From: Gibbula magus
Taxonomy: Eukaryota > Mollusca > Gastropoda > Trochida > Trochidae
DNA: 64,000 nt
Assembly (NCBI GenBank): GCA_936450465.1
Contig: OW388301.1
Coordinates: 21,433,523 to 21,497,522, forward strand
Direction: 5' to 3'
Part shown: positions 62,401 through 64,000 of the stretch, piece after piece
Position numbering within the stretch: the first letter of the stretch is position 1
Layout of the letters: every line of letters starts with the position of its first letter
Notes under the pieces: model-generated
Databases searched by the model: none
The model's input: the letters and a program-made list of their open reading frames with translations, nothing else
Told to the model about the DNA's origin: nothing
Made by a program: the position numbers and the translations under genes

Positions 62401-64000
62401 AGTGTATCAGTATGTCCCAGTGTATCAGTATGACCAAGTGTATCAGTATTACCCAGTGTATAAGCATGTCCCAGTGTATCAGTATGACCAAGTGTATCAG
62501 TATGACCAAGTGTATCAGTATGACCAAGTGTATCAGTATTACCCAGTGTATCGGTATGTCCCAGTGTATCGGTATAGCCCAGTGTATCAGTATAGCCCAG
62601 TGTAACAGTATGGCCCAGTGTATCAGTATGTCCCAGTGTATCAGTATGTCCCAGTGTATCAGTATGACCAAGTGTATCAGTATTACCCAGTGTATCAGTA
62701 TGTCCCAGTGTATCAGTATGACCAAGTGTATCAGTATTACCCAGTGTATCAGTATGTCCCAGTGTATCAGTATGTCCCAGTGTATCAGTATGACCAAGTG
62801 TATCAGTATTACCCAGTGTATCGGTATGTCCCAGTGTATCGGTATGTCCCAGTGTATCAGTATGGCCCAGTGTAACAGTATGGCCCAGTGTATCAGTATG
62901 TCCCAGTGTATCAGTATGTCCCATTGTATCAGTATGACCCATTGTATCAGTATGACCAAGTGTATCAGTATGTCCCAGTGTATCAGTATGTCCCAGTGTA
63001 TCAGTATGTCCCAGTGTATCAGTATGGCCCAGTGTATCAGTATGTCCCATTGTATCAGTATGGCCCATTGTATCAGTATTGTCCAGTGTATCAGTATGAC
63101 CCATTGTATCAGTATGACCCATTGTATCAGTATGACCAAGTGTATCAGTATGTCCCAGTGTATCAGTATGTCCCAGTGTATCAGTATGTCCCAGTGTATC
63201 AGTATGGCCCAGTGTATCAGTATGTCCCATTGTATCAGTATGGCCCAGTGTATCAGTATTGTCCAGTGTATCAGTATGACCCATTGTATCAGTATGACCC
63301 AGTGTATTGGTATGTCCCAGTGTATCAGTATGTCCCAGTGTATTGGTATAGCCCAGTGTATCAGTATGTCCCATTGTATCAGTATGGCCCAGTGTATCAG
63401 TATTGTCCAGTGTATCAGTATGACCCATTGTATTGGTATGTCCCAGTGTATCAGTATGTCCCAGTGAATCAGTATGTCCCATTGTATCAGTATGACCAAG
63501 TGTATCAGTATGACCCAGTGTATTGGTATGTCCCAGTGTATCAGTATGTCCCAGTGTATCAGTATGGCCCAGTGTATCAGTATGTCCCATTGTATCAGTA
63601 TGGCCCAGTGTATCAGTATTGTCCAGTGTATCAGTATGACCCATTGTATCAGTATGACCCAGTGTATTGGTAAGACCCATTGTATCAGTATGACCAAGTG
63701 TATCAGTTTGTCCCAGTGTATCAGTATGTCCCAGTGTATCAGTATGACCCATTGTATCAGTATGACCCATTGTATCAGTATGACCCATTGTATCAGTATG
63801 ACCAAGTGTATCAGTATGTCCCAGTGTATCAGTATGTCCCAGTGTATCAGTATGTCCCAGTGTATCAGTATAGCCCAGTGTATCAGTATGTCCCAGTGTA
63901 TCAGTATGTCCCAGTGTATCAGTATGTCCCAGTGTATCAGTATGACCAAGTGTATCAGTATGACCCAGTGTATTGGTATGTCCCAGTGTATCAGTATGTC
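59495..64000. repeat. 18-bp minisatellite array, runs off the window
   Basis: About 250 copies of CCCAGTGTATCAGTATGT with point variants at a few positions and length changes only in multiples of 18. Marker variants (GTGTAACAGTATGG) recur at spacings of 432, 378, 468, 270, 396 and 270 bases, all multiples of 18, showing a higher-order structure. Five of six frames are largely open. No splice or promoter evidence supports coding. Confidence 0.95.

Overview
The window is eukaryotic nuclear DNA, almost certainly from a mollusc and plausibly a marine gastropod. Genes are split by GT-AG introns. The space between and inside them is filled with tRNA-derived SINEs ending in a GCGTTAAACCCCAACTCAC-type tail, GAGT-repeat sequences, and 'pearl'-like elements (probable non-autonomous Helentrons, HINEs) built from tandem core repeats plus an ACGG microsatellite. 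Species assignment is inference. The repeat style and the protein families are seen in the sequence.

Layout. (1) 1-4.9 kb: small DNA transposons and SINEs. (2) 4936-14997, plus strand: the last five exons of a class V (PLP-dependent) aminotransferase of the isopenicillin N epimerase-like group; its 5' exons are probably upstream of the window. (3) 15-23.3 kb: intergenic, with foldback elements, MITEs, SINEs, and one possible small terminal exon with a poly(A) signal. (4) 23389-25610, plus strand: a complete two-exon core-2/I-branching beta-1,6-N-acetylglucosaminyltransferase (GT14, GCNT type). Its intron is mostly one pearl-like element. (5) 29961-56485, minus strand: a nine-exon gene of 293 codons encoding a GTSF1/Asterix-like protein with two CHHC zinc fingers, i.e. 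a piRNA-pathway Piwi cofactor. All eight junctions keep phase. A probable 5' UTR exon and CCAAT-box promoter lie near 58.1-58.2 kb. (6) 59.5-64 kb: an 18-bp minisatellite running off the window edge.

The main biological interest is the GTSF1-like gene. This presumed transposon-silencing factor carries in its introns a complete-looking hAT element with an uninterrupted 743-aa transposase, an inverted pair of DIRS-type tyrosine-recombinase retroelement relics, a decayed Tc1/mariner transposase, a Penelope-like endonuclease relic, several SINEs and kilobases of pearl-like arrays. Separately, the 3' end of its seventh exon together with the adjoining splice donor has been amplified into a 19-copy minisatellite that occupies the following intron. 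The three genes show no obvious functional link to each other.
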